Origin: an uncultured Eubacterium sp.
Lineage (GTDB): Bacteria; Bacillota; Clostridia; Lachnospirales; Lachnospiraceae
Assembly: GCA_905236295.1 (NCBI GenBank)
Contig: CAJOQF010000337.1
Location: 1 to 5,536 of the forward strand
Reading direction: 5' to 3'
DNA length: 5,536 nucleotides
Shown here: in pieces, positions 1-5,536 of the stretch
How positions within the stretch are numbered: position 1 is the first letter of the stretch
Layout of the letters: every line of letters begins with the position of its first letter
The notes under the pieces: model-generated
Databases searched by the model: none
What the model was told of the DNA's origin: nothing
What the model saw: the letters and a program-made list of their open reading frames with translations, nothing else
Made by a program: the position numbers and the translations under genes

Positions 1-623
1 GCCGTTATCGCCATCGGTGCCGCTATCTTAAGACCCGTGAAGAAGTACGGAACAGCCGACGGGATCAACACCTTGGCGAAAATCGTTCTCCTGTGCGCTG
101 CATAAGTAAACATCAGATCATACTTGTCCCTGTCGACCGACTTAAGCCCTGCCAGCGTGCTTGTCGCAACCGGATAAAAACTTAGGATCGCAGCGATAAG
201 GATTCGGCTTACATTTATGTCTCCCGTTATAGAAAGGATGATAGGCGCAAGTCCCAGGACCGGTATCAGCTGTATGAGCATCAGATACGGGAAAAGCATC
301 TTTTCAAGTAAGCCGGAAAGCTTCATAACCAATGCCAGACCAAAACCTGCCGATATTCCGATCATATATCCCAAAAACGCTCTTGCCAGTGTGGCTCCGG
401 CACTTGACAGCACGACCATCGTCGCCGTCATACCGCCGGAAACCTCCTTTGTTGAGAATATCGCCGCCACTATCTGATAGAGATGAGGCATTATATTCTC
501 CGGAGTCCTCTTAGTCGCCGCAACTATCGAGGCTCCGACTGCCCACGCGGCGATAACAATGATTATCCAGAACGCTTTTGAGAACCATTTTTTGTTTGTT
601 ATCTCTCTAATGGCATCTTTCAT
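1..623 (-). CDS. ABC transporter permease, SsuC/TauC-like (partial, C-terminus off the left edge)
   Basis: This is the membrane channel subunit of an importer; 207 complete codons are visible of a family that usually runs about 250-275 residues. The start is the ATG at 623-621, which shares one base with the TGA of the upstream ATPase gene and has GGAGG about 9 nt before it. A first hydrophobic segment lies at residues 17-36. Further membrane segments lie at about 65-100, 110-132 and 138-160. Residues 174-196 form the cytoplasmic EAA-type loop that docks on the ATPase: an AAHRR stretch, then FAKVLIPSAVPY. The usual glycine of the EAA motif is a histidine or arginine here. The loop style matches permeases of the nitrate/sulfonate/taurine/pyrimidine-precursor group (BPD_transp_1 fold). 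The substrate cannot be read from the permease. Translational coupling to the ATPase makes a shared complex very likely. Confidence 0.9.
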   Translation of the reverse strand, partial: MKDAIREITNKKWFSKAFWIIIVIAAWAVGASIVAATKRTPENIMPHLYQIVAAIFSTKEVSGGMTATMVVLSSAGATLARAFLGYMIGISAGFGLALVMKLSGLLEKMLFPYLMLIQLIPVLGLAPIILSITGDINVSRILIAAILSFYPVATSTLAGLKSVDRDKYDLMFTYAAHRRTIFAKVLIPSAVPYFFTGLKIAAPMAIT

Positions 624-1414
624 CAAACGCTGCCTCCTTCAAAACTGTTCCTTACCTTTGTAACCAGTTCGCTAAACTCCTTCGTGTCTCTCACGGAGAG
701 ATCACGCGGTCTTTTCAGATCCACATCCACCACTGCGGAAAGTCTTCCCGGATGAGGTGATAACACGCATATCCTGTCGGAGAGAAATACTGCCTCCTCA
801 ATGCTATGAGTGACAAAAAGCACAGTCTTTTTGGTCTCTCTCCATATGCGGAGCAGATCCTCATGAAGCTTTTCCTTCGTAAACTCATCAAGTGCCGAGA
901 ACGGCTCATCCATCAAGAGAATGTCCGGTCTCAAACCAAACGCTCTTGCGATGTTTGCCCTCTGCTGCATTCCTCCGGACAACTGTCTCGGGAAATGATC
1001 CTTAAACTCTGAAAGACCTACCATATCAAGCATCTCGTCCGCTCTCTTTGACCTGTCCTGTTTTGAGTAGTACATGATCTCGAGCGGGAGCTCCACATTC
1101 TTTTTTACTGTTCTCCAATCGAAGAGCACAGGCTGCTGAAATACGAAGCCGAATTTCTGCTGCTGCCTTACCTCCTTCGGCGTCATCCCGCAAACGTGGA
1201 TACTGCCGGATGTCGGCTCCTGCAGATCTGCTACACTTCGAAGCAATGTTGTCTTGCCACATCCGGACGGGCCGAGAAGCGAAACAAATTCTCCCTTGTA
1301 TATATCAAGGTTCACACTGTCGAGTGCCTTGACATCATTTCCTGCATTGTCCTTAAATGTGATACTGAGTTCCCTGATCTTTATCTCTACATCTCTTTCT
1401 TTAACATCACTCAT
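623..1414 (-). CDS. ABC transporter ATP-binding protein, SsuB/TauB/NrtD family
   Basis: This 263-residue ATPase is full length for its family and powers import through the adjacent permease at the inner face of the membrane. All nucleotide-binding motifs are intact: Walker A GPSGCGKT at residues 48-55, Q-loop FQQP at 92-95, signature LSGGMQQR at 145-152, Walker B ILLMDE at 165-170, D-loop SALD at 173-176 and the switch histidine at 203 in VTHSIEEA. The Q-loop and the SIEEAVFLSDRICVLSPHPGR region are typical of sulfonate, taurine, nitrate and thiamine-precursor importers. The start ATG at 1414 follows GGAGA at a normal distance, 14 nt after the stop of the dehydrogenase gene. The gene ends in a TGATG overlap with the permease. 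The exact substrate is undetermined; taurine or another sulfonate, or a pyrimidine-related compound, are possibilities from context. Confidence 0.95.
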   Translation of the reverse strand: MSDVKERDVEIKIRELSITFKDNAGNDVKALDSVNLDIYKGEFVSLLGPSGCGKTTLLRSVADLQEPTSGSIHVCGMTPKEVRQQQKFGFVFQQPVLFDWRTVKKNVELPLEIMYYSKQDRSKRADEMLDMVGLSEFKDHFPRQLSGGMQQRANIARAFGLRPDILLMDEPFSALDEFTKEKLHEDLLRIWRETKKTVLFVTHSIEEAVFLSDRICVLSPHPGRLSAVVDVDLKRPRDLSVRDTKEFSELVTKVRNSFEGGSV

Positions 1415-1428
1415 ATCGTTTCTCTCCG

Positions 1429-2574
1429 TTACTTATATACACTTTTATAAATGATCTCACAGTCTAAGCTTGTGACATCCCTGACTGTATTCGACGGACT
1501 CTTTGAAGCGATCGCATCCTCCGCCATTTTCGGTATGGCACTGATGAACTCATCCCTGTCTATTCCGTATTCCTTTGGCGTTGGAATTTCACATATCCTT
1601 ATCAGCCGTGATATCTCTCCTATAAATTCTCTCGCCGCAACCATTTCATCTTTGCATCTGATCCCGATCTCATGAGCCAGGATCGCAAGTTTTTCATACG
1701 CATTTGGCAATGCAAATTCCAGACATTCCTCTAAAAGCATCGCATTGCTCATGCCGTGGGGCACATGAAATATCGCGCCGAGCGGTCTGCTCATTCCATG
1801 TACCAGCGTGACGCTGGAATTGTTGATGCAGACTCCTGCTTCATACGCAGCTAAAGCCATCTGCTCTCTTGCCTTTACATCATTTCCGTCTTTATAGGCA
1901 GTTACGAGATTTGCCATTATTCTCTTTACTGCCGACACCGCAAATACATCGGTAAACGCACCAGCCTGCTTTGATGTAAACGCCTCCACGGCATGCGTAA
2001 GTGCATCTATTCCGGTAAAGGCCGTTACTCTACCCGGCATATCTTTTGTGAAAATACTGTTTAGGATCGCTATTTTCGGAAGCATTCCCTCGCCTTTCAG
2101 TAACATCTTCACACTGTTTTCGGTATCTGTGATCACGGAAAACTTAGTCGCCTCAGAGCCTGTCCCCGCGGTGGTTGGGATCGCGACTATCGGTGCTATA
2201 TCCCCGGTTATATCCTTACCGCAATAGGTTGTGATATCTTCCTGCGCCCCGGCTGCCACAGCGATCGCCTTTGCGCTGTCTATCGGACTTCCTCCTCCTA
2301 TTCCGATAACAAACTTCGCGCTCATTTCTCTGTAGATCTGTGCGCCCTTTTGTATCATCAGATCATCGGGTTCTCCCGTTATCCCGTCGAAAACCTCCGA
2401 GGCTATCCCGCCTCCTTCGAGTTCTTCCTTTAGCTGTTCAACCATCTTCGATTTGCCGACGTGAGGTCCCGTTACGATCAATGCCTTATTCCCAAACCGT
2501 CTCATATGCGGCATCGCCTCTGCTATCGCGCATTTTCCCGTGAATGTATGAGCCGGCATTTCAAAACATCCCAT
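1429..2574 (-). CDS. Iron-containing alcohol dehydrogenase (aldehyde reductase)
   Basis: This 381-residue group III (Fe-type) alcohol dehydrogenase probably reduces the aldehyde made by the upstream aminotransferase, using NAD(P)H in the cytoplasm. The nucleotide-binding motif GGGSPIDSAKA is at residues 93-103, followed by AIPTTAGTGSEAT at 131-143. The four expected metal ligands are visible as D190 and H194 (GIDALTHAVEAF), H259 (LVHGMSRPLG) and H273 (HVPHG). The start at 2574 is chosen because AAAGGAGA lies 6 nt upstream and the protein begins just before the family's usual N-terminal beta strand. An in-frame ATG at 2628 would add 18 unsupported residues and overlap the aminotransferase gene. 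The C-terminal motif, often NPR in this family, reads NTVRD here. Candidate activities from context are sulfoacetaldehyde reductase or malonate semialdehyde reductase. The family is certain; the substrate is inferred. Confidence 0.93.
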   Translation of the reverse strand: MGCFEMPAHTFTGKCAIAEAMPHMRRFGNKALIVTGPHVGKSKMVEQLKEELEGGGIASEVFDGITGEPDDLMIQKGAQIYREMSAKFVIGIGGGSPIDSAKAIAVAAGAQEDITTYCGKDITGDIAPIVAIPTTAGTGSEATKFSVITDTENSVKMLLKGEGMLPKIAILNSIFTKDMPGRVTAFTGIDALTHAVEAFTSKQAGAFTDVFAVSAVKRIMANLVTAYKDGNDVKAREQMALAAYEAGVCINNSSVTLVHGMSRPLGAIFHVPHGMSNAMLLEECLEFALPNAYEKLAILAHEIGIRCKDEMVAAREFIGEISRLIRICEIPTPKEYGIDRDEFISAIPKMAEDAIASKSPSNTVRDVTSLDCEIIYKSVYK

Positions 2575-2580
2575 CTCAAT

Positions 2581-2588
2581 TCTCCTTT
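2581..2588 (-). promoter_or_regulatory. Ribosome binding site that fixes the dehydrogenase start
   Basis: The minus strand reads AAAGGAGA here, 6 nt before the ATG at 2574. It lies in the 31-nt gap after the aminotransferase stop codon. The alternative upstream ATG at 2628 lies inside the aminotransferase reading frame, so this site supports the shorter 381-residue protein. Confidence 0.85.
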
Positions 2589-2605
2589 CAAGACCCGCGA
2601 CTGTG

Positions 2606-3931
2606 TCAGATAAATTCCTCATCCACAACTTTCAGCACCTCATCAAGCTTTTGCAGCTCTTCCTCGAGCTGTTCCCCGGTTATGATGAGCGGCGGACATA
2701 TAAAGACCATGTTTTCGTGCGAATAAGTCATAAACCGTTTTTCCTTCAACATTCCGATTATCTTTGGCATTACCGCTTCTTTGTCATTTCCGTATTCGAC
2801 AAGCGGCGTCTTCGTCGCCTTATCCTTCACGAGCTCAACGCATGAGAACAAACCAATGCATCTTACATCTCCCACGCAGGCATGAGCCTCTTTGAATCTT
2901 TCAAGGCTTTCCTTTAAGACTTTTCCCACCTCATTTACATTCTCAAGAATGTTTGCTTTGGTGTAATAGTTTACACAGGCAACTCCCGCCGCACAGGCAA
3001 GAGGATGACCGCTGTAAGTAAGTCCGCATGAGAGTACATGGTCATCGAAGTATTCAGCAATCCTCTTCGATACCGCAACTCCTCCGAGTGGTACATATCC
3101 GCAGGTGACTCCTTTCGCAAATGTCACAATATCGGGGACGACATCAAAGTTTTCAAATGCAAACATCTTTCCTGTCCTTCCCCATCCTGCCATTACTTCG
3201 TCACATATCATCATTATTCCGAACTCGTCACAGATCTTTCGAACTCCCGGAAGATATCCCTTAGGCGGAATTATGATTCCGTTTGATCCGGTGACTGTCT
3301 CAAGCACTATCGCTGCGATGGAACACGGATCTTCGTATATGATCTGTTCGCGAAGCTTTGCGAGGTAATACCCTGTAGCTTCCTCCTCGGATCCAAACTC
3401 TATCGGCTCCCTGTAGATATAGGGATCAAAGAACTTTACAAATCCCGGTATTCCCGGCTCCAGGGTGTATCTTCTCGGCTCACCGGTAAGGTTTCCGGCT
3501 CCGAATGACGAACCGTGGTAGCTTCTGTATCTACTGAATACCTTCTTTCTTCCGGTGAACATCCGCGCTATCTTGATCGCGTTCTCATTCGCATCCGCTC
3601 CGGCGTTTGTAAAGAAGATTTTTCCGAATGTGTCAGGCAGGAGGTCGATTATCATCTTTGCGAGTGTCGCCCTCGGCTCCGATCCGTATGCCGGACTGAT
3701 GTAGCAATACTTGTCTGTCTGTTCTTTTATCGCCTGTGCTATATCTTTATTACCAAAACCCAGATTCATATTTACAAGCTGTGAAGACATATCGGTGTAT
3801 CTGTTTCCGTCCTGATCGTAGAAATAAATTCCCTCGGCTCTCTCAACCGGAATGGGATTTAAATTGCCCTGCTTGTTCCATGACTGAAGTACATATTTTT
3901 TTGAAATCTCTTTTATCTCTTCTGCTTTCAT
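2606..3931 (-). CDS. Class III PLP-dependent aminotransferase (omega-amino acid/taurine type)
   Basis: This 441-residue fold-type I aminotransferase matches the usual length of the class III (ornithine/beta-alanine/taurine aminotransferase) family. Visible landmarks are the phosphate-binding region NAGADANENAIK at residues 109-120, SYHGSS at 137-142 (the aromatic residue stacks on PLP), the pyridine-nitrogen aspartate D244 in ICDEVMAGWGRTG, and the Schiff-base lysine K273 in TFAKGVTCGYVPLGG. TYSGHPLACAA at 305-315 completes the active site. The family removes an amino group from a terminal amine and produces an aldehyde, usually with pyruvate or 2-oxoglutarate as acceptor. It leads the operon, directly ahead of an aldehyde-reducing dehydrogenase and an importer. 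Taurine or beta-alanine are the most plausible donors, but GABA and other omega-amino compounds cannot be excluded. The start at 3931 has AAAGGAGA upstream; an ATG 7 nt earlier is out of frame. Confidence 0.93.
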   Translation of the reverse strand: MKAEEIKEISKKYVLQSWNKQGNLNPIPVERAEGIYFYDQDGNRYTDMSSQLVNMNLGFGNKDIAQAIKEQTDKYCYISPAYGSEPRATLAKMIIDLLPDTFGKIFFTNAGADANENAIKIARMFTGRKKVFSRYRSYHGSSFGAGNLTGEPRRYTLEPGIPGFVKFFDPYIYREPIEFGSEEEATGYYLAKLREQIIYEDPCSIAAIVLETVTGSNGIIIPPKGYLPGVRKICDEFGIMMICDEVMAGWGRTGKMFAFENFDVVPDIVTFAKGVTCGYVPLGGVAVSKRIAEYFDDHVLSCGLTYSGHPLACAAGVACVNYYTKANILENVNEVGKVLKESLERFKEAHACVGDVRCIGLFSCVELVKDKATKTPLVEYGNDKEAVMPKIIGMLKEKRFMTYSHENMVFICPPLIITGEQLEEELQKLDEVLKVVDEEFI

Positions 3932-3963
3932 ATCTCATGTTCTCCTTTGCTTTGATGAACTCA

Positions 3964-3991
3964 ATTATATTTACACCGGGCTTCAATACAA
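3964..3991 (-). promoter_or_regulatory. Putative sigma-70/A promoter of the aminotransferase operon
   Basis: On the minus strand a perfect -10 hexamer TATAAT lies at 3969-3964. A weak -35, TTGTAT, lies at 3991-3986 with a 16-nt spacer. Transcription would start near 3957 and give a leader of about 25 nt carrying the AAAGGAGA ribosome binding site. The poor -35 would fit an activator-dependent promoter, with the divergently encoded PucR-type protein as the obvious candidate. This is inferred from pattern only. Confidence 0.55.
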
Positions 3992-4012
3992 TGGGCTTGC
4001 GCCTAAACCTGT

Positions 4013-4028
4013 TTGTGCAGTTGCATAA
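4013..4028. promoter_or_regulatory. Possible operator: imperfect palindrome over the regulator's -35
   Basis: The sequence has the form TTnTGCA-GT-TGCAnAA. This 16-bp near-symmetric site overlaps the candidate -35 of the rightward promoter and lies 22 bp upstream of the -35 of the leftward operon. That placement would suit a protein controlling both directions. Short palindromes of this size can occur by chance, so the call is tentative. Confidence 0.25.
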
Positions 4029-4049
4029 TCGGATCAAATGTGCTACACT
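4021..4049 (+). promoter_or_regulatory. Putative promoter reading towards the PucR-type regulator
   Basis: A -35-like TTGCAT (4021-4026) is separated by exactly 17 nt from TACACT (4044-4049). The -10 is preceded by TGC, giving an extended -10 pattern. Transcription would start near 4056, only a few bases before the terminator hairpin at 4060. This makes an attenuated or very short transcript possible. No better promoter is seen between the hairpin and the gene. Confidence 0.45.
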
Positions 4050-4059
4050 CTTTCTCGTT

Positions 4060-4098
4060 AACGACAAAGGCGTCAAAAATCAGCCTTTGTCGTTTTTT
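4060..4098 (+). terminator. Rho-independent terminator in the leader of the regulator gene
   Basis: A perfect 12-bp stem pairs AACGACAAAGGC (4060-4071) with GCCTTTGTCGTT (4083-4094) around an 11-nt loop. A run of T follows directly to 4098. The T-run exists only on the plus strand, so it would stop rightward transcription. No rightward gene precedes it; the neighbour on the left is transcribed away from it. It therefore sits as an attenuator-like element or insulator ahead of the regulator, 57 nt before its start codon. A role as a DNA operator is an alternative reading of the palindrome. Confidence 0.75.
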
Positions 4099-4106
4099 CG
4101 TTTATC

Positions 4107-4127
4107 AGGAAATTACAGGAATTTCCT
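4107..4127. repeat. Perfect 8-bp inverted repeat, possible operator or leader hairpin
   Basis: Arms AGGAAATT and AATTTCCT flank a 5-nt centre, ACAGG, making a 21-bp symmetric site. It lies 9 nt after the terminator T-run and 28 nt before the regulator's start codon. As DNA it has the size and symmetry of a dimeric regulator site, possibly for self-control by the downstream gene product. As RNA it would form an AU-rich hairpin upstream of the ribosome binding site. Neither role can be settled from sequence. Confidence 0.45.
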
Positions 4128-4155
4128 ATATAAAAATTTTTAAGGGGAACTAAAG

Positions 4156-5316
4156 ATGTCTATTGAAATAAAAAGACTGATCTCATTTGTTGAACACATG
4201 GACATACACCTGCTTGCGGGAGAAAACGGCCAGGACAGACCTGTAAGCTGGGTTCATATGGTTGAAAACCTCGAGGCTTCCACCTTTCTTGAGGGCGGCG
4301 AAGTTGTGTTCATCACCGGCATAGGACTTTCATCTCCCGGAGAGCTCATGTCTCTTGTAACAGAACTATGTAAACTGGAAGTATCCGGGATCATAATCAA
4401 TACCGGACCATATATAGAAGAGATCCCTGCTGATGCCATCGCATATTGCGATAAGCTTTCAATTCCTCTCTACGAGGTTCCATGGAAGACACATATAGCT
4501 GAAATAATGAGAATATTCTGTTTCCAGATAACCAAATCCGATCGAAGAACATTTGAGATCGCTGCCGGATTTAAGAACGCCATCTTTTATCCGGATCAGG
4601 AACAGCTCTATTCCATAATGCTCTCGCAATATCATTTTTACGTCGAAGCATCATACTCAGTCGGTGTTATCAGCGTGATTTCCGATAGGGATACAGCAAA
4701 AACACTTGAAAAGTTTGAGATTATTTTCGAGAATCATTTGCGGCATTACCACAGTCATTTTGCTGTCTTTATCAACAACGACGATATCATTCTGGTACTT
4801 TCCGAACACTCCGTTTCGGCAGTTCACGAGATAGTAAACGATCTGATCGACCGTGCAAAGATTTATCTGTCAAACGACGAAAAACTCTGTGTCGGAGTCG
4901 GAAGGCTCACAAAAAGCGCCCGCTGCATTTACAAGAGTTACAGGCAGGCCAAGGAGATCCAGTCCCTTCAGGCTAAGGGACGGATCGATCCGTCACAATT
5001 CTATTATTCTGATATGGGATTGTACAGAATCCTGATGGGTGTAGAAGACACCGAGATAATTAAAGAATATCACGACGCAGTCCTTGCGCCGCTATTGGTC
5101 TACGACAAGAATAACAATACTAATCTCACTCAAACCCTCCAGACATATCTCGAAAAAAACGGAAGTGTCAAGGAGACAGCGGATGCAATGTATGTGCACC
5201 GCAACACCATAAACTACAGCTTAAAGCGCATCGAAGAGATACTAAATGCCGACATGTCATCATTGGCTGACAAACTGCGCTTTGTGATCGCGTTTATGCT
5301 CAGAGATATGATCTGA
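4156..5316 (+). CDS. PucR/CdaR-family transcriptional regulator
   Basis: This 386-residue protein has the PucR-family layout. An N-terminal PucR ligand-sensing domain spans about residues 5-125 and includes SWVHMVENLEASTFLEGGEVVFITG. A central GGDEF-like (CdaR-type) region follows at about 150-290. A C-terminal PucR helix-turn-helix domain covers about 324-383, with the core SVKETADAMYVHRNTINYSLKRI at 337-359. Family members control uptake and breakdown of purines, glycerate, amino acids or related nitrogen compounds, often as activators responding to a metabolite. The start follows AAGGGG with an 8-nt spacer. It is divergent from the transporter and catabolic operon, so control of that operon is the natural inference. 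The upstream terminator and inverted repeat suggest regulated expression of this gene itself. The effector is unknown. Confidence 0.92.
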   Translation: MSIEIKRLISFVEHMDIHLLAGENGQDRPVSWVHMVENLEASTFLEGGEVVFITGIGLSSPGELMSLVTELCKLEVSGIIINTGPYIEEIPADAIAYCDKLSIPLYEVPWKTHIAEIMRIFCFQITKSDRRTFEIAAGFKNAIFYPDQEQLYSIMLSQYHFYVEASYSVGVISVISDRDTAKTLEKFEIIFENHLRHYHSHFAVFINNDDIILVLSEHSVSAVHEIVNDLIDRAKIYLSNDEKLCVGVGRLTKSARCIYKSYRQAKEIQSLQAKGRIDPSQFYYSDMGLYRILMGVEDTEIIKEYHDAVLAPLLVYDKNNNTNLTQTLQTYLEKNGSVKETADAMYVHRNTINYSLKRIEEILNADMSSLADKLRFVIAFMLRDMI

Positions 5317-5333
5317 AGGGTTCGTGTTCAGAT
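5311..5333. terminator. Weak hairpin at the convergent gene end, possible terminator
   Basis: ATCTGAA (5311-5317) and TTCAGAT (5327-5333) form a perfect 7-bp stem with a 9-nt loop; the stem contains the regulator's TGA stop codon. No T-run follows on either strand, only AT-rich sequence, so efficient intrinsic termination is doubtful. Its position between two convergent genes is what makes a transcript-end role worth noting. Confidence 0.3.
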
Positions 5334-5353
5334 ACTATAGTGGTAATTAAATT

Positions 5354-5536
5354 TTATACTATTTCCATTGCGGCGGTCCATGCCTCCCTGATAGAATCAC
5401 CTATCTGGCGTGCCTTGAGCGAATCTCCGACAACCCACACCGGCACGTCGATAGAGTCCTTAAGCTCTGTGATATCATGTGCTCTTCGACCCATGGCATT
5501 GACCACGCTGTCGGCTTTCAAGGTAATCTCCTTACC
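5354..5536 (-). CDS. FAD/NAD(P)-dependent oxidoreductase, C-terminal fragment (partial)
   Basis: Sixty codons before a TAA stop are visible; the rest lies beyond the right edge. The fragment reads as the end of a pyridine nucleotide-disulphide-type FAD domain. It has DSVVNAMGRR at residues 9-18 of the fragment, then the FAD-contacting VVGDSLKARQIGDSIREAWTAA at 35-56. This ending is typical of NADH:flavin oxidoreductase/2,4-dienoyl-CoA reductase (Old Yellow Enzyme fused to a flavin domain) and related enoate reductases, but other FAD-dependent oxidoreductases share it. It converges on the regulator gene with 37 nt between stop codons, so it belongs to a different transcript. Whether it acts in the same pathway is unknown. 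Confidence 0.75.
   Translation of the reverse strand, partial: GKEITLKADSVVNAMGRRAHDITELKDSIDVPVWVVGDSLKARQIGDSIREAWTAAMEIV

Noticed and set aside
217..514. Two rightward open frames inside the permease region
   Set aside because: They are opposite-strand shadows of the permease, whose frame is continuous and has clear membrane segments and an EAA-type loop.
1026..1454. Several small open frames over the ATPase gene on both strands
   Set aside because: The ATPase frame carries every expected motif; these frames have no motifs or start signals.
3843..4076. Leftward 77-codon open frame in the divergent region
   Set aside because: It mostly overlaps the aminotransferase 5' end and both promoter candidates, with no ribosome binding site or family resemblance.
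4127..4134. TATATA/TATAAA as a second promoter -10 for the regulator
   Set aside because: No acceptable -35 lies 16-18 nt upstream; the sequence there is the inverted repeat. It remains possible only as an activator-dependent promoter.
3736..4143. Rightward 135-codon open frame over the aminotransferase start and control region
   Set aside because: It overlaps the well-supported aminotransferase on the opposite strand, has no ribosome binding site, shows no recognisable domain, and runs through the terminator hairpin.
1..5536. CRISPR arrays, tRNA or rRNA genes, insertion sequences
   Set aside because: No regularly spaced repeats, cloverleaf-like sequences, transposase motifs or terminal inverted repeats were seen on either strand.

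Overview
The window most likely comes from a low-to-mid-GC anaerobic Firmicute, probably a Clostridia/Lachnospiraceae-type genome. This rests on strong AGGAG-type ribosome binding sites, tightly packed genes, an iron-type alcohol dehydrogenase, a class III aminotransferase and a PucR/CdaR-type regulator. It is an inference from style and gene content; no taxonomic marker is present.

Layout. A leftward (minus-strand) operon of four genes fills positions 1-3931. In transcription order it encodes a class III PLP aminotransferase (3931-2606), an iron-containing alcohol dehydrogenase (2574-1429), an ABC transporter ATPase of the SsuB/TauB/NrtD type (1414-623), and the matching membrane permease (623-1, cut by the window edge). 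Gaps are 31 and 14 nt, followed by a 1-nt stop/start overlap. A 224-nt divergent control region (3932-4155) separates this operon from a rightward PucR/CdaR-family transcription factor (4156-5316). Beyond it, converging from the right edge, is the C-terminal end of an FAD/NAD(P)H-dependent oxidoreductase (5536-5354).

How the genes work together. The transporter likely imports a small amino-containing organic compound. The aminotransferase moves its amino group to a keto acid, and the alcohol dehydrogenase reduces the resulting aldehyde to an alcohol that can be excreted or further degraded. Two known pathways share this aminotransferase plus Fe-ADH logic: taurine to sulfoacetaldehyde to isethionate, and beta-alanine (from reductive pyrimidine breakdown) to malonate semialdehyde to 3-hydroxypropionate. 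The window alone does not decide between them. The TauB/SsuB-like importer fits the first. It also fits pyrimidine-type importers of the same superfamily, and the PucR-type regulator leans towards nitrogen or nucleobase catabolism. The substrate-binding protein of the transporter is not in the window and probably lies past the left edge.

The most unusual part is the control region. A good intrinsic terminator sits in the short leader of the regulator gene, just after a plausible promoter, and is followed by a separate perfect inverted repeat before the ribosome binding site. No RNA genes, CRISPR arrays, insertion sequences or tRNAs were seen, and no stretch over 300 nt lacks a gene.
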